Assembly (NCBI RefSeq): GCF_900143645.1
Contig: NZ_FRFD01000003.1
Coordinates: 496,001-560,000, forward strand
From: Anaerocolumna xylanovorans DSM 12503
GTDB taxonomy: Bacteria; Bacillota; Clostridia; Lachnospirales; Lachnospiraceae
Direction: 5' to 3'
DNA length: 64,000 nucleotides
Below, one piece after another: positions 42,757 to 50,681 of the stretch; within the stretch, counting starts at the first letter, position 1, and the number at the start of each line of letters is the position of its first letter. Below the pieces are notes generated by a model, which was not told the DNA's origin, ran no database searches, and was given only the letters and a program-made list of their open reading frames with translations. The position numbers and the translations under genes were made by a program.

Positions 42757-43428
42757 TTATTTACCGTTCCAGGATTTTACTTCACTGCCTAGCCAGTCGG
42801 TCCATTCCTTTAGCCCCTCACCTGTAAGGGCACTGATGGGAATGATTTTAGCATTGGGATTGCGAAGCTTGATATTCGCCTTGCATTTTTCCATGTCGAA
42901 ATTAAAATAGGGCATTACATCCACCTTATTTATCAGTACTACATCGCAAATGGAAAACATTAATGGATACTTTAGGGGCTTATCGTCTCCTTCCGGTACA
43001 GAGAGAATCATGGCATTTTTAATGGCGCCGGTATCGAATTCGGCAGGACAGACCAGATTACCTACATTTTCTAAGATTACCAGGTCAAGGCCGTCTGTAT
43101 CAAGACCCTCTAAGCCCTGACGGGTCATTTCTGCATCCAGATGGCACATACCGCCCGTATGCAGCTGTATTGCTTTTGCACCTGTCTGCTGGATAGTACG
43201 GGCATCTACATCGGAATCAATATCTGCTTCCATAACACCGATTTTTAAGTCATTCTTTAGTGCGTCAATAGTACGGGTTAAGGTAGTGGTCTTACCGGCA
43301 CCGGGACTGGACATCAGGTTCAGAAGAAAGACGTTCTTCTCCTTTAATTCCGCACGAAGCTTTCCGGCCTGTATGTTGTTGTCAGCAAAGACACTTGTTT
43401 TTATCTCAAGAACTTTAAATTCTTCCAT
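42757..43428 (-). CDS. hypB: HypB, GTPase for nickel insertion
   Basis: 223 residues. G-domain motifs: P-loop SSPGAGKTTTL (about 40-50), DIDSDVDA, HTGGMCHLDAEM, the Asp-containing VILENVGNLVCPAEFD and INKVDVMPY. The metal site Cys-His in GGMCHLD is present; there is no histidine-rich nickel-storage tail. HypB uses GTP hydrolysis to release nickel from HypA/HypB to the target enzyme. AAGGAG lies 8 bases before the ATG. First gene of the minus-strand hypB - flavoprotein - hypA operon. Confidence 0.93.
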   Translation of the reverse strand: MEEFKVLEIKTSVFADNNIQAGKLRAELKEKNVFLLNLMSSPGAGKTTTLTRTIDALKNDLKIGVMEADIDSDVDARTIQQTGAKAIQLHTGGMCHLDAEMTRQGLEGLDTDGLDLVILENVGNLVCPAEFDTGAIKNAMILSVPEGDDKPLKYPLMFSICDVVLINKVDVMPYFNFDMEKCKANIKLRNPNAKIIPISALTGEGLKEWTDWLGSEVKSWNGK

Positions 43429-43504
43429 GTGTCACGCTCCTTTCTTATTACATTCTGTTACTGGTTCAGCCAATCAATCAGCTCGTATATTTTTTAACAA
43501 TATC

Positions 43505-43533
43505 ATTATAAAATATTCCGGGGATACTAGCAA
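43505..43533 (-). promoter_or_regulatory. Promoter of the hypB operon
   Basis: On the minus strand TTGCTA (plus 43528-43533), 17 bases, and TATAAT (plus 43505-43510), 77 bases before hypB. Confidence 0.65.
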
Positions 43534-43572
43534 TAATGTTAAAAAAATTTGTCACTTTTACATATTTCTTTG

Positions 43573-43627
43573 TTGGATTTTAGTAAGAATGTATGATAAA
43601 ATAATATTAATTTCTGGTATGACCAGA
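43573..43627 (+). promoter_or_regulatory. Promoter and operator of the FadR-type regulator
   Basis: TTGGAT (43573-43578), 18 bases, TAAAAT (43597-43602) make the promoter. TCTGGTATGACCAGA (43613-43627) is a perfect 15-bp palindrome fitting the FadR-group core TnGTnnnACnA, just downstream of the -10 box, which points to autorepression. Confidence 0.65.
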
Positions 43628-43649
43628 GCCAGGAAAGAGGGTAAGTGTG

Positions 43650-44351
43650 ATGGAATTTCAAAAGCTTAGCGCTTTGAGCTTAAAAGAGATGTTTATTTGC
43701 CAGATTCGAGATATGATTTTGTCAGGAAAGCTTCCGGTTGGAAGCAAATTGCCTCCTGAGAGAGAGATTGCGGAGCAGATGCAGGTCAGCCGGGCGGTAG
43801 TTAACAGCGGATTTGCAGAGCTTGAGAAACAGGGTTTTTTGGAAGTGCATTCAAGGCAGGGAGTATTTGTAGCAGATTACGGTAAGAATGGAAATATCAG
43901 TACCTTAAATGCTATTATGGAGTATCACGGTGACAGCCTTGGACAGTCAGAAATTTACTCAATACTGGAGGTACGCCGTGCACTGGAACATCTGGCAACG
44001 GATTCGGTAATTAAGAATGCATCAGATGAGGATATTTTAGGACTTGAGGGGCTATTAGAGGAAGTTGCAGGAGGGAAATCCATTCAGGATACGGTTTCGG
44101 CTACTTTCTCCTTTCACCACAGGCTTTCCGTAATTAGCGGGAATAGTATTATGCCGTTAATTTATATCTCCTTTAAACCCGTTGTGACACAGCTTTGGAA
44201 GCGTTTCTGCCTGCGTTACGGGAAGGAAGCGTTGTATGACAGCGTGCTTTGTTTATACAAATGTATCAAAGAGCGTGATGCAGAAGCGGCAAGAAGGTGT
44301 ACGGACAAGCGGCTGGATGACGCGCTGGAAGGCGGGCATCAAATATTTTAA
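43650..44351 (+). CDS. GntR family regulator, FadR subgroup
   Basis: 233 residues from the ATG at 43650, 8 bases after AAGAGGG; the GTG one codon earlier is an alternative. The winged helix (VGSKLPPEREIAEQMQVSRAVVNSGFAELEKQGFLEVHSRQGVFV) is followed by an FCD ligand domain with the metal-ligand stretch FSFHHRLSVISGN. Divergent from the hypB operon, so it may control nickel-enzyme accessory genes as well as itself. The effector is probably a small carboxylate, as in other FCD members, but is not known. Confidence 0.88.
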   Translation: MEFQKLSALSLKEMFICQIRDMILSGKLPVGSKLPPEREIAEQMQVSRAVVNSGFAELEKQGFLEVHSRQGVFVADYGKNGNISTLNAIMEYHGDSLGQSEIYSILEVRRALEHLATDSVIKNASDEDILGLEGLLEEVAGGKSIQDTVSATFSFHHRLSVISGNSIMPLIYISFKPVVTQLWKRFCLRYGKEALYDSVLCLYKCIKERDAEAARRCTDKRLDDALEGGHQIF

Positions 44352-44434
44352 GGGAATATAATGAGATAGTAAAAAAATACTGGAAAAAATACTTTATTTA
44401 TAATATAATAGCTTATTGAAAATTAAATACGTTT

Positions 44435-44597
44435 AAGGTGTCAGAAAAGCATATGCTTGGTTCTGATGAAAAGGGAAACAGGTGCAAATCCTGTACGAAC
44501 TCGTCACTGTGATAAGGGAGTTTGCGGCAAATAAGTCACTGATATTAATTGGGAAGGCTGCCGTAAATGATAATCTTTCAGCCAGGAGACCTGCCTT
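44435..44597 (+). ncRNA. Adenosylcobalamin riboswitch
   Basis: The conserved core is clear: AAGGTGTC at the 5' end, GGGAAACAGGTGCAAATCCTGTACG (44473-44497; GGTGnnAATCC), CGTCACTGTGAT, GGGAAGGCTGCC and the B12 box AGCCAGGAGACCTGCC (44580-44595). It controls the cobalamin operon that follows, reducing expression when adenosylcobalamin is plentiful. TATAAT-like boxes at 44399-44409 lie 26-36 bases upstream and are the probable promoter. Confidence 0.95.
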
Positions 44598-44680
44598 AAA
44601 TGAAATTTGTACAGCCACGAGTAACTGGTTTGGAATGGATAAGACAGGTCGAACTATGTCTCGGAATATGTCTATTTATA

Positions 44681-44716
44681 CCTCCATGCCCCTTACGTGG
44701 CAATGGAGGTTTTTTT
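44681..44716 (+). promoter_or_regulatory. Riboswitch expression platform: hairpin that hides the cobQ ribosome site
   Basis: CCTCCATGCC (44681-44690) pairs with GGCAATGGAGG (44699-44709, one bulged A), followed by seven T residues and then the cobQ ATG at 44717. The 3' arm contains the ribosome site GGAGG. The hairpin could therefore act as a terminator, as a block to translation, or both. CAGGTC (44645-44650) can pair with GACCTG (44588-44593) of the B12 box and so compete with the ligand-bound fold. Confidence 0.75.
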
Positions 44717-46213
44717 ATGTCTAAAGTGCTAATGATCCAGGGTACCATGTCTAACGCAGGGAAAAGCCTGCTGGTAGCAGGCTTGTGCAGAATCTTTAAA
44801 CAGGACGGTTACCGTGTGGCTCCTTTTAAATCTCAAAATATGGCATTAAACTCCTACATTACAGAAGAAGGCCTGGAAATGGGACGGGCTCAGGTAATGC
44901 AGGCAGAAGCGGCAGGAATAAAGCCTTCGGTATTAATGAATCCAATCCTGTTAAAGCCAACCAATGATATCGGTTCTCAGGTGATTGTAAACGGCGAAGT
45001 AATCGGAAATATGAAGGCGAAGGATTACTTTGCCTATAAGAAAAAGCTGGTACCGGACATCAAAAGAGCATTTCATGCCCTGGAAGAACAGGCGGATATT
45101 ATTGTGGTGGAAGGGGCGGGAAGCCCGGCGGAGATTAACTTGAAAGAAAATGATATTGTCAACATGGGACTGGCAGAAATTCTTGATGCACCGGTCCTTT
45201 TGGTGGGTGATATTGACCGGGGAGGCGTTTTTGCCCAGCTGATCGGAACCTTAATGCTGTTGGAAGAGAAGGAAAGGGCAAGGGTCAAAGGCCTTATTAT
45301 TAATAAATTCCGAGGAGATAAATCAATTCTGGACCCCGGCGTTACTATGCTGGAAGAAAGGGGAAAGGTTCCGGTAGTCGGTGTGGTGCCCTATATGAAC
45401 ATTTCCTTAGAAGATGAAGACAGCCTTACCTGCCGCTTTGATAAGAGAGAAGAAGCACAGATAGACATTGCGGTTATCAGGTTCCCCAGGATTTCAAATT
45501 TCACTGATTTTATGGTCTTTGAGCAGATAGAGGGGGTATCTGTAAGATATGTGGACTCTGTTTTGCAATTGCATCATCCCGATATGATTATCCTGCCGGG
45601 AAGCAAAAATACCATGGGTGATTTGAAATGGATGAGGCAGAACGGACTGGAAGCGGCAGTGAAAAAGCAAAAAGAAGAGTGTGTTATCTTTGGAATCTGC
45701 GGAGGCTTTCAGATGTTAGGAGAGACAATATCTGACCCTTGCGGTATGGAAGAAGGCGGGGAGCTTAATGGTATGGGCTTCTTTTCAATGGATACTGTAC
45801 TGGAGAAAGAAAAGGTGCGTACACAGGTACAGGGAACTTTTGGGGAAATACCCGGGATTTTTTCCGTACTGTCAGGGAGGAAGCTAAAAGGTTATGAGAT
45901 ACATATGGGAAGAAGTACAGTAAAGGAACAAAACTTTAAACCATTATGCAGTCTGACAAACCAGTTGGACGGGCAAAGTAAGGCGGATGGAATATCAGAG
46001 GAAAATGTTTATGGCACATATGTCCATGGCATATTTGACGAAGGGGAAATTGCACCGGTTATTATAAAGGAACTTGCAAAGAGGAAGGGTCTGTCTCTGG
46101 AGGACAACCTGATGATGGATTACGGCGCTTTTAAAGAGACTCAATACGATAAGCTGGCAGCTACCTTAAGAGAATATTTGGATATGGATGAAATTTATAA
46201 ATTGATCAGGTGA
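44717..46213 (+). CDS. cobQ: Cobyric acid synthase CobQ (CbiP)
   Basis: 498 residues from the ATG at 44717, seven bases after GGAGG; a longer open frame back to 44600 runs through the riboswitch leader and is not coding. The N-terminal dethiobiotin-synthetase-like domain starts MIQGTMSNAGKSLLVAGLCRIF; the C-terminal class I glutamine amidotransferase domain has the nucleophile loop VIFGICGGFQMLG and the His in GTYVHGIFD. It amidates four side chains of adenosylcobyrinic a,c-diamide using glutamine and ATP. First gene behind the B12 riboswitch. Confidence 0.95.
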   Translation: MSKVLMIQGTMSNAGKSLLVAGLCRIFKQDGYRVAPFKSQNMALNSYITEEGLEMGRAQVMQAEAAGIKPSVLMNPILLKPTNDIGSQVIVNGEVIGNMKAKDYFAYKKKLVPDIKRAFHALEEQADIIVVEGAGSPAEINLKENDIVNMGLAEILDAPVLLVGDIDRGGVFAQLIGTLMLLEEKERARVKGLIINKFRGDKSILDPGVTMLEERGKVPVVGVVPYMNISLEDEDSLTCRFDKREEAQIDIAVIRFPRISNFTDFMVFEQIEGVSVRYVDSVLQLHHPDMIILPGSKNTMGDLKWMRQNGLEAAVKKQKEECVIFGICGGFQMLGETISDPCGMEEGGELNGMGFFSMDTVLEKEKVRTQVQGTFGEIPGIFSVLSGRKLKGYEIHMGRSTVKEQNFKPLCSLTNQLDGQSKADGISEENVYGTYVHGIFDEGEIAPVIIKELAKRKGLSLEDNLMMDYGAFKETQYDKLAATLREYLDMDEIYKLIR

Positions 46214-46272
46214 TTTTAAATCTGTCACCTAAAACCTAAGAGGCTGAACATGACACAGAAAAGAGGAAGAGT

Positions 46273-47319
46273 ATGACGAAAGAATCGTTAAAAGAACTGA
46301 AAATAAATAAACCAAGCAAAGAGCAGAGGCAAAGGGTAAAAGCTGTCTGGGATGGAATTGCAAAGCCTGTTAACGGACTTGGGCAATTTGAAGGTATTAT
46401 TGCACAGATTGGGGCAATAGCAGAAACTACCGAGGTCGACATTTCTAAAAGAGCAGTAATTGTTATGTGTGCCGACAATGGAGTCGTGGAAGAAGGAATA
46501 AGCCATTATGGATATGAGATGACGGCAATTATTGCCGGTGAATTGGTAAAGGGGACCACTTCTGTCAGCAGGATGGCGTTAAGAGCCAATGCAGATGTAC
46601 TGCCGGTAAATATCGGAATCCATCAGGAGGAAGAGATAACCGGGCTGATTCAGCGAAGAGTTGCCTTTGGAACGAAGAATTTCAGACAGGAACCTGCCAT
46701 GTCGGAGGAGGAAGCTCTAAAGGCCATAGAGATTGGGATTGAAACTGTAAGGGAATGTAAGGAGAGAGGATACTCTATTCTGGCAACCGGTGAATTAGGC
46801 ATGGGTAATACCACAACCAGCAGTGCCATGGCAGCGGCGCTCCTTGGATGTCTGGCAGAAGACGTCACCGGTGTGGGAGCAGGACTTAGCAAGGAAGCCT
46901 TTGTACATAAACATGAAGTGATAAAGGAAGCCTTGGAAAAGTACCAGTTTCAGAAAGAAGAAACTCTTAGGACTCTTAAGACGGTAGGAGGACTTGATAT
47001 TGCAGGGCTTGCAGGAGTCTTTATCGGCGGGGCCTTATATCATATCCCGGTTGTGATAGACGGAGTTATCAGTGCCGTGGCAGCCTTAACAGCAGAGCGC
47101 CTGGTTCCGGGAGCAAAGGAATATATGATACCTTCCCATTTAAGTAAAGAACCCGCTGCAAAAAAATTATTGGAAGAACTTGACCTTCATCCGGTTATTG
47201 ATGCCTCTCTGGCACTTGGAGAAGGCACGGGGGCTGTGCTGATGTTTTCTCTGCTGGATACGGTACTTTCCGTATACGAGGGCAGCTCCACCTTTGATGA
47301 TATTAACAGCAGCCTATGA
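46273..47319 (+). CDS. cobT: Nicotinate-nucleotide:dimethylbenzimidazole phosphoribosyltransferase CobT
   Basis: 348 residues, typical length. Family motifs: MCADNGVVEEGIS (about 58-70), GELGMGNTTTSSAM (about 174-187), and the C-terminal GEGTGAVL with the catalytic Glu. It activates the lower-ligand base to alpha-ribazole phosphate. The base used in this organism may be a benzimidazole, purine or phenol; no dimethylbenzimidazole-synthesis gene is present here. The stop overlaps the cobU start by four bases. Confidence 0.95.
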   Translation: MTKESLKELKINKPSKEQRQRVKAVWDGIAKPVNGLGQFEGIIAQIGAIAETTEVDISKRAVIVMCADNGVVEEGISHYGYEMTAIIAGELVKGTTSVSRMALRANADVLPVNIGIHQEEEITGLIQRRVAFGTKNFRQEPAMSEEEALKAIEIGIETVRECKERGYSILATGELGMGNTTTSSAMAAALLGCLAEDVTGVGAGLSKEAFVHKHEVIKEALEKYQFQKEETLRTLKTVGGLDIAGLAGVFIGGALYHIPVVIDGVISAVAALTAERLVPGAKEYMIPSHLSKEPAAKKLLEELDLHPVIDASLALGEGTGAVLMFSLLDTVLSVYEGSSTFDDINSSL

Positions 47320-47861
47320 TGGTACTTATTACAGGCGGAAGCGGGAGCGGAAAGTCCGCTTATGCAGAAAAGGCATCTGTTACCCTGGCAGGGGAAGGTA
47401 CTCTTTATTATCTTGCTACCATGCAGGTTTATGATGAGGAAGGCCGAAAGAAGATAGAAAGGCATCAGCGTTTGAGAGCCGGTAAGGGTTTTCAGACTAT
47501 AGAGCAGCCTGTTAATATCACAGAGGTTGCAGCAAAAATGGAGGACAGCAGGAAAACAGTATTGTTAGAGTGTATGTCAAATCTGACTGCCAATGAGATG
47601 TTTTCATTTAGTGAAATAAAGCAGCCTGATGAGGTTGTTGAAAAGATCTATAAGGGAATAGGTCTTCTAAAAGAGAAGACAGACCATCTGTTGATTGTTA
47701 CTAACAACGTATTTGAGGATGGTATTACCTATGATACTGCGACTACAGACTACCTGCAGGCACTTGGGAAAATAAATGAGAAGCTGGCAGAGTTCGCTGA
47801 TGTCGTAACAGAAGTTGTAGTTGGGATTCCGGTTCCGGTAAAGGGATGTCCGGTAGCTTGA
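47316..47861 (+). CDS. cobU: Adenosylcobinamide kinase/guanylyltransferase CobU
   Basis: 181 residues. P-loop GGSGSGKSAYAE at the N-terminus and the His-bearing segment KKIERHQRLRAGKGF (the guanylylated His of CobU). It phosphorylates adenosylcobinamide and then attaches GMP. One difference: the region that usually reads SNEVGxGIVP is here TNNVFEDGITYD, while the short CobU-like protein encoded two genes later keeps SDEVGNGIVP. Translationally coupled to cobT. Confidence 0.9.
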   Translation: MMVLITGGSGSGKSAYAEKASVTLAGEGTLYYLATMQVYDEEGRKKIERHQRLRAGKGFQTIEQPVNITEVAAKMEDSRKTVLLECMSNLTANEMFSFSEIKQPDEVVEKIYKGIGLLKEKTDHLLIVTNNVFEDGITYDTATTDYLQALGKINEKLAEFADVVTEVVVGIPVPVKGCPVA

Positions 47862-47874
47862 GGGGAGTAAGGTT

Positions 47875-48645
47875 ATGTCAGTTATAAAATCATTCTTTAT
47901 ATCATTTTCCATTTATTCTAAAATACCGGTTCCGCAGTTTGAATGGAAAGATGAGGACATGAAATATGTACTTTGCTTTTTTCCGTGGGTTGGTGCCGTG
48001 ATTGGGATTTTAACGTATCTTTGGGGGATTATCTGTAAGGATTTTCAGCTGGGAAAGCTTTTATTTGCGGCCATAGGAACAGCCATTCCCCTTCTGGTAT
48101 CGGGAGGATTTCATGTGGATGGCTTTATGGATACCATGGATGCCCTCCATTCCTACCAGACAAGGGAAAGGAAGCTTGAAATTTTAAAGGATTCCCACAT
48201 TGGGGCCTTTTCTGTAATACAGATAATATTCTACTATTTGATATTTACAGGGGCCTATTCTGAAATTGATGGTCTTAGAGCAATGGCAGCTGTGGGAGCA
48301 GGTTATTTCCTTTCCCGTACCATAAGCGGGATTGGGGTAGTGACACTAAAGTGCGCCAAGAAAGAAGGGCTGCTGTACCTCTTTTCCAGCAAAGCTCATG
48401 AAAAGACAGTTAAGATTTCTCTCTCTATTCAGCTCTTTTTATGTGTGCTTTTCCTGCTTTACCTGTCTGTCTTAACAGGAATTGCGGTTACGGCAGGAGC
48501 TATCCTGGCCTTTCTCTATTACCGTTACCGCTGCTACAAGGAATTTGGCGGAATAACAGGAGATACCGCAGGGTACTTAGTGACGCTTTGTGAGGCGGTT
48601 ACGGTGGTGATTGTCTCGGTCTGCTGTATTGCAAAGCTGATTTAA
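47875..48645 (+). CDS. cobS: Cobalamin synthase CobS (adenosylcobinamide-GDP ribazoletransferase)
   Basis: 256 residues with about six to seven membrane helices. The active-site motif GGFHVDGFMDTMDAL (about residues 78-92, with the metal-binding Asp residues) is intact, as is the ending GGITGDTAGYLVTLCEAVTV. It joins adenosylcobinamide-GDP to alpha-ribazole (phosphate) at the membrane, the last main step of cobalamin assembly. 13 bases after cobU. Confidence 0.95.
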   Translation: MSVIKSFFISFSIYSKIPVPQFEWKDEDMKYVLCFFPWVGAVIGILTYLWGIICKDFQLGKLLFAAIGTAIPLLVSGGFHVDGFMDTMDALHSYQTRERKLEILKDSHIGAFSVIQIIFYYLIFTGAYSEIDGLRAMAAVGAGYFLSRTISGIGVVTLKCAKKEGLLYLFSSKAHEKTVKISLSIQLFLCVLFLLYLSVLTGIAVTAGAILAFLYYRYRCYKEFGGITGDTAGYLVTLCEAVTVVIVSVCCIAKLI

Positions 48646-48668
48646 CTGTTAAAAGGAAGGGATAAAGT

Positions 48669-49052
48669 ATGGAGTTGTATATTGGCGGATACGCCCAGGG
48701 AAAGTTAAATTATGTATTAAAACAGACAGGGATCCCTATGGATAAGGTAATAGATGCTTTGGTACTGGCAGAAAGAGGTATAAGTGAAGAAATAGGAATT
48801 GTGAACCATTTTCACCTGTTTGTAAGAAACTGCTTAAGGGAGGGCAAAAGTCCCGAGGATTTGGTGGAAGCAATTATAGCGGGAAATCCGCAACTGATTA
48901 TTATCAGTGACGAAGTGGGAAATGGAATAGTGCCCATGGAAGCAGAAGAGAGAGAATACCGGGAAAGGCTTGGCCGTATTCTGTGCGGACTGGCAGAGAA
49001 AGCACTTAAGGTGGAGAGGATTATATGCGGAATTGGACAGAGAATCAAATAA
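48669..49052 (+). CDS. Short CobU-like protein with altered P-loop
   Basis: 127 residues, about 50 fewer than CobU. The N-terminus MELYIGGYAQGKLNYV resembles the CobU P-loop but Leu replaces the Ser/Thr after Lys. The C-terminal half keeps IISDEVGNGIVPMEAEEREYRERLGRILCGLAEK, the CobU EVG motif and following helix. The central guanylylated-His segment is missing. It is not a simple pseudogene: it has its own ribosome site and lies between cobS and cobC. It may assist CobU, replace one of its half-reactions, or bind a corrinoid or nucleotide as a regulator. Confidence 0.75.
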   Translation: MELYIGGYAQGKLNYVLKQTGIPMDKVIDALVLAERGISEEIGIVNHFHLFVRNCLREGKSPEDLVEAIIAGNPQLIIISDEVGNGIVPMEAEEREYRERLGRILCGLAEKALKVERIICGIGQRIK

Positions 49053-49645
49053 ATCTGATATTGATACGGCATGGAGAGACCCCCTCCAATACACTTAAAA
49101 GATACCTCGGAAAGACGGATGAAGATTTGTCGGAGGCAGGAATTGAAAAGCTTCTTTTAGAGAAAGAAAAGGGAAAATATCCGAAGGCAGATATTCTCTT
49201 TTCAAGCCCTATGAAACGGTGCATTCAGACAGCAGAAATCCTTTATGGGTGTAAGAAACCGGTTATTATTGAGGAGTGGAGAGAGATTGACTTTGGCCGC
49301 TTTGAAGGAAAAAACTACAAGGAGCTTAACGGGGATGCAGACTATCAGGCATGGATAGACAGTAACGGAGAGCTGCCTTTCCCGGAAGGGGAAAGCAGAG
49401 AAGAATTCTTGCAAAGATGCCAAAAAGGCTTGCAAAAAGCAGTGGCGGGACTGGTAAGGGAAGAAAGAGAAACACCGGTAACTGCTGCCGCGGTGGTACA
49501 CGGCGGAAATATTATGGCACTCCTAAGCGCCTGTCACGGAGGAAATTACTATGATTACCAGTGTAAAAACGCAGAAGGATATATGTGTAGTTTGAAATTT
49601 CTTAACAAATCGGAGTTATCAATAGAAATAATACGAAAGTTATAG
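49025..49645 (+). CDS. cobC: Histidine phosphatase, likely alpha-ribazole phosphatase CobC
   Basis: 206 residues. The phosphoglycerate-mutase-type catalytic motif LIRHGETPSNTLKRYLG (about 13-29), the Glu of REIDFGRFEGK and the second His in AAVVHGGNIMALL are present. In this operon it should remove the 5' phosphate from alpha-ribazole phosphate or cobalamin 5'-phosphate. Its start overlaps the CobU-like gene by 28 bases, with GGAGAGG just upstream. Confidence 0.9.
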   Translation: MRNWTENQINLILIRHGETPSNTLKRYLGKTDEDLSEAGIEKLLLEKEKGKYPKADILFSSPMKRCIQTAEILYGCKKPVIIEEWREIDFGRFEGKNYKELNGDADYQAWIDSNGELPFPEGESREEFLQRCQKGLQKAVAGLVREERETPVTAAAVVHGGNIMALLSACHGGNYYDYQCKNAEGYMCSLKFLNKSELSIEIIRKL

Positions 49646-49655
49646 AGGGTTAGAG

Positions 49656-50648
49656 ATGATATACCATATCGCAGGCTTCTTTGCCGGGTTTGTGCTGGAT
49701 CTTATATTTGGGGATCCCTACTGGCTTCCCCATCCGGTCAGATGGATTGGTAGCCTGATTTCAAAGCTGGATCATGGACTGTTTACAGAAAAAGAGGAAC
49801 TTAAAAGGGATAGCAAGAGAGAGTTTCACAGAGGAATACTCTTAGTGGTCCTGGTATTGGCTATTACGGTATTGGCTGCCTTTCTTATCCTGTATGCAGC
49901 ATATAAAGTGTCTCCTTACCTGGGATTAGCAGTTGAAAGCGTTATGACCTATCAGATTCTTGCGACGAAATGCTTAAAGAAAGAGAGCATGAAGGTATAT
50001 AAGAAGTTAAAGGAAAATGACCTCAATGGAGCCAGAAAGGCAGTCTCCATGATTGTAGGAAGGGATACCGATTGCCTGGATGAAGAGGGTGTTGCAAAGG
50101 CGGCCATTGAGACAGTAGCAGAAAACACCTCCGACGGCGTGATTGCACCAATGCTTTATTTGGCAATCGGGGGGCCTGTGCTTGGCTTTTTCTACAAGGC
50201 AGTCAATACCCTGGATTCCATGGTGGGATATAAGAATGACAGATATCTTCACTTTGGACGAGCGGCAGCAAAACTTGATGATGCGCTGAATTTTATTCCC
50301 GCCAGAATCAGTGCCATTCTTATGGTAATTTCCTGCTGTCTGGCAGGAAAAGAATACAACGGAAAAGATGCCCTAAGGATTTATAAAAGGGATAGAAGGA
50401 ATCATGCCAGCCCCAATTCCGCCCATACAGAAGCTGCCTGTGCAGGAGCACTGGGCATACGTCTTGCGGGGGATGCCAGTTATTTTGGAAAGGTACACCA
50501 TAAACCATTTATCGGGGATGAAAAAAGAACAGTAGAGTGCGAGGACATCGCCCGGGCAAACCGGCTCTTATATATAACGGCAGGGATTTGTCAGGGAATC
50601 TGTCTGATTGGACTTTTGCTGGCAGCATTTGCAGCTGCTTGTATGTAA
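49656..50648 (+). CDS. cbiB: Adenosylcobinamide-phosphate synthase CbiB
   Basis: 330 residues, multi-pass membrane protein. Family motifs: FVLDLIFGDPYWLPHPVRWIG at the N-terminus, VSMIVGRDTDCLDEEGVAKAAIETVAENTSDGVIAP (about 131-166) and NHASPNSAHTEAACAGALGI. It attaches (R)-1-amino-2-propanol phosphate, made from threonine phosphate by CobD, to adenosylcobyric acid. Directly followed by the cobD-containing gene that supplies its co-substrate. Confidence 0.95.
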   Translation: MIYHIAGFFAGFVLDLIFGDPYWLPHPVRWIGSLISKLDHGLFTEKEELKRDSKREFHRGILLVVLVLAITVLAAFLILYAAYKVSPYLGLAVESVMTYQILATKCLKKESMKVYKKLKENDLNGARKAVSMIVGRDTDCLDEEGVAKAAIETVAENTSDGVIAPMLYLAIGGPVLGFFYKAVNTLDSMVGYKNDRYLHFGRAAAKLDDALNFIPARISAILMVISCCLAGKEYNGKDALRIYKRDRRNHASPNSAHTEAACAGALGIRLAGDASYFGKVHHKPFIGDEKRTVECEDIARANRLLYITAGICQGICLIGLLLAAFAAACM

Positions 50649-50681
50649 TTAGAAGAACAAAGAAATGAGAGGATTTGCAGT

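Noticed and set aside
43440..43560. Rex operator before hypB
   Set aside because: Only single half-sites (TTTTTTAACAA and ATGTTAAAA) are seen, without a properly spaced second half.
44600..44716. In-frame upstream extension of cobQ
   Set aside because: It runs through the riboswitch expression platform; the good ribosome site is before the ATG at 44717, where the protein motif begins.
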